Source of the DNA: Candidatus Cloacimonadota bacterium
GTDB taxonomy: Bacteria; Cloacimonadota; Cloacimonadia; Cloacimonadales; Cloacimonadaceae
Direction of reading: 5' to 3'
Assembly: GCA_023228285.1 (NCBI GenBank)
Contig: JALOBM010000114.1
Location: forward strand, 1-5,615
Length of the DNA: 5,615 nucleotides
This document shows positions 3,861 through 5,615 of the stretch, in pieces; position 1 is the stretch's first letter, and every line of letters starts with the position of its first letter. The notes beneath the pieces were generated by a model. That model was not told the DNA's origin. It was given only the letters and a program-made list of their open reading frames with translations, and made no database searches. The translations under genes were made by a program, and so were the position numbers.

Positions 3861-5615
3861 ATGAAAATTGCATTGTACGCTTCCAATCACGGCTTTGGTC
3901 ATGCCTCCAGAATAGCTGCACTGGCACAAAGCTTTATTGAATATGGCTGCTATGTTTACATCTGTAGCGATCGTCCTGCCTTTCTCTTTCAGGATTTGCC
4001 GGATGGGCATTGGGAATACCGTGAAAGCAAACTCGATAGGGGAGTAGTTCATAAAGAGAACCTTGTCACAGACCTGGAAAAGACCAAAGCAGCTTTGATG
4101 GAATTGTTTTCGCAGCGGGAGGAATTGGTAGCTGCTGAGATACTTTTCCTTCGCGAGCAGGGTGTTGATCTGGTAGTAAGTGATGTTCCTTTCCTAATCG
4201 TGGAAGCATGCTTATATACAGAGGTACCGATTTTCGGTGTCAGCAACTTCGACTGGTACTTTATCTATCAAGAACTCTTTGGGAATGATGAAGATATTAT
4301 TCCCATTCTCTCTGTAATCCATTCTCTATACAGACGGATGAATAGAAGCTTTCTCTTGGATTTGGGGGCACCATATAGTGTTCCCGGTTTCAAGAATCCC
4401 ATTGATGGAGGTTTGGTAGCCAGGACAAAAAGTGAGTACGTAAGTCCTTATGATAAATATGGCATAAAGGAAGGCACACAGATTTTGTTATTGATGTTTG
4501 GTGGAGAGGGAGCGATCGAGATACCTATTGAAGCCATCTGTAAAGCGTGGGACGGTGTTGTAATAAGCCCATATAGAGGGTATAAGGCATCCAATCTCCT
4601 TCATGTAGAACAAGATGACGATTTTATCAGCTTGATGCAGCATTCCGATATTGTGATCTGCAAACCCGGATACAGCACATTTGCAGAAGTATTGAGCATG
4701 GGAAAATCTATGATCTACATACCTCGGAGAAACTACCCTGAAGAACGGGTATTGATAACCGGTGTTAAGGATTATCCGGGAGCAAAAAGAGTGGATTGCT
4801 TTCCCGAGGAAGTGGGGGAGATCAGAAAACTTTTTACCGAAGTACGTCAGGGAGACTTCAAGAAAAATAAGGCGAATGGGGTTTTGGCTGGAAAGATAAT
4901 CAATGAGTTTGTGAAAGTAAAATACCCTCAAGATAGGATCGTGAGCGTGTGCGACTTGGGATCGAACAATATGAACTACATCCTTTACAACAAGAGCAAA
5001 GATAAAGTGATTCATCGTTATTGGTGCACCACTGGCCTGGGACTCGACTTCAGGGACGGGAGATTGTCGGAAGAAAGTATAACACAAGCTCTGCAAGCAA
5101 TGAGCAGCATACTGAAAATCGATTCTGCCATTGCTTCGGAAAAGAAGTTGATAGCTACAGGCATCAGCAGAATGGCACAAAACTCCGGTGAATTGTTGGA
5201 TGAAATTCACGTCCGCTGGTCTTTTAAAGGCAAAGTAATAAATGCCAAAACTGAGATGAAGTACGCTTGGCTGGCGGCACAACCTCTAATGCTTCACAAT
5301 ACAGTGAATATCATACTGGACATTGGAGGAGTAAGTACGGAAATCGTGTGGGGAAGCCCAAACGGGAAATACTGCGGAGAATCAATGCCATTTGGCCTGA
5401 TCAATCTGTATTTGAACGAAAATAAAGGTGTATCAGTAGAACAGGTAGTCTTGAAAGAGCTAAACCGATTACCATTGTATGAAAATATCCAGCTGATTGT
5501 AGTGGGACTTACTGCTACAATGCTCTTTCGCTACATCAGGAAGGCTGGTATAAAGGACAGTCTAGGGTCAAATGGAGAAAAGCTGGAGTATAATGAGCTT
5601 TCAAGGCTAATTACA
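3861..5615 (+). CDS. GT-B glycosyltransferase-like protein fused to a Ppx/GppA-like domain (3' partial)
   Basis: The frame is open from ATG 3861 to the last base, 585 codons, with no stop. Residues 1-350 look like a GT-B glycosyltransferase-type module: SNHGFGHASR at 8-17 (the glycine-rich first loop), VVSDVP at 105-110, SNFDWYFIY at 128-136, LMFGGEGA at 211-218 and CKPGYSTFAEVLSMG at 267-281. This order and wording resemble the N-terminal module of L-arabinokinase-type proteins. From about residue 360 a Ppx/GppA (ASKHA-fold) domain begins: VCDLGSNN at 363-370, TGLGLDFRDGRLSEE, ATGISRMAQN with Arg437, a Glu465 matching the family's catalytic glutamate, DIGGVSTE at 487-494 and VGLTAT at 548-553. 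Ppx/GppA enzymes hydrolyse polyphosphate or pppGpp. The C-terminal part is missing from the window. The glycosyltransferase substrate, and whether either domain is catalytic, are unknown. The gene follows the NusG-II-like gene by 7 bases. Confidence 0.85.
   Translation, partial: MKIALYASNHGFGHASRIAALAQSFIEYGCYVYICSDRPAFLFQDLPDGHWEYRESKLDRGVVHKENLVTDLEKTKAALMELFSQREELVAAEILFLREQGVDLVVSDVPFLIVEACLYTEVPIFGVSNFDWYFIYQELFGNDEDIIPILSVIHSLYRRMNRSFLLDLGAPYSVPGFKNPIDGGLVARTKSEYVSPYDKYGIKEGTQILLLMFGGEGAIEIPIEAICKAWDGVVISPYRGYKASNLLHVEQDDDFISLMQHSDIVICKPGYSTFAEVLSMGKSMIYIPRRNYPEERVLITGVKDYPGAKRVDCFPEEVGEIRKLFTEVRQGDFKKNKANGVLAGKIINEFVKVKYPQDRIVSVCDLGSNNMNYILYNKSKDKVIHRYWCTTGLGLDFRDGRLSEESITQALQAMSSILKIDSAIASEKKLIATGISRMAQNSGELLDEIHVRWSFKGKVINAKTEMKYAWLAAQPLMLHNTVNIILDIGGVSTEIVWGSPNGKYCGESMPFGLINLYLNENKGVSVEQVVLKELNRLPLYENIQLIVVGLTATMLFRYIRKAGIKDSLGSNGEKLEYNELSRLIT

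Noticed and set aside
4910..4935. Possible gene boundary between the glycosyltransferase-like and Ppx-like parts
   Set aside because: Codon-by-codon reading shows one uninterrupted frame here, with no stop codon, and no frameshift is needed to keep motifs on either side in frame.
4488..5282. 264-codon minus-strand open frame, the longest on that strand
   Set aside because: It lies antisense inside the GT-like/Ppx-like fusion gene, whose plus-strand frame carries clear motifs on both sides and throughout; the antisense product shows no recognisable domain.

Overview
The window looks like a piece of a Gram-negative, LPS-making bacterial genome. The best guess for the lineage is a candidate phylum such as Cloacimonadota. 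That guess rests on three things recalled rather than searched: the style of the FlgD-like C-terminal tail at the left edge, the GC-moderate codon use, and a dispersed-repeat-like intergenic sequence. It is an inference.

Layout. Positions 1-153 are the last 50 codons of a secreted or surface protein, followed by a clear intrinsic terminator (177-201). Positions 202-1288 are RNA-gene territory without a supportable protein gene: tRNA-Gly(CCC) at 604-679, a block of inverted repeats and a repeat-like element at 737-1003, tRNA-Asp(GTC) at 1159-1236, and a terminator-like hairpin at 1244-1269. From 1289 to the right edge four plus-strand genes are packed with overlaps or a gap of a few bases and are probably one operon. 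They are waaA (Kdo transferase for lipid A-Kdo assembly), an AmmeMemoRadiSam-type radical SAM enzyme (amrS-like), a small membrane-anchored NusG-domain-II protein with a conserved cysteine trio, and a large gene that runs off the window.

The large gene is the most unusual item. Its first ~350 residues resemble the GT-B glycosyltransferase-like N-terminal module of L-arabinokinase-type proteins. From about residue 360 it continues in the same frame into a Ppx/GppA (exopolyphosphatase/pppGpp phosphatase, ASKHA fold) domain whose glycine loops are altered. I translated this frame codon by codon and found no stop up to the last base.

How the genes may work together. WaaA acts at the inner membrane on lipid A precursor. 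The NusG-II protein is probably anchored in the same membrane, and the GT-like/Ppx-like fusion could act on a sugar or polyphosphate-type substrate. The radical SAM protein has no partner from its usual system in view. Functional linkage to the cell envelope is inferred from gene order only.
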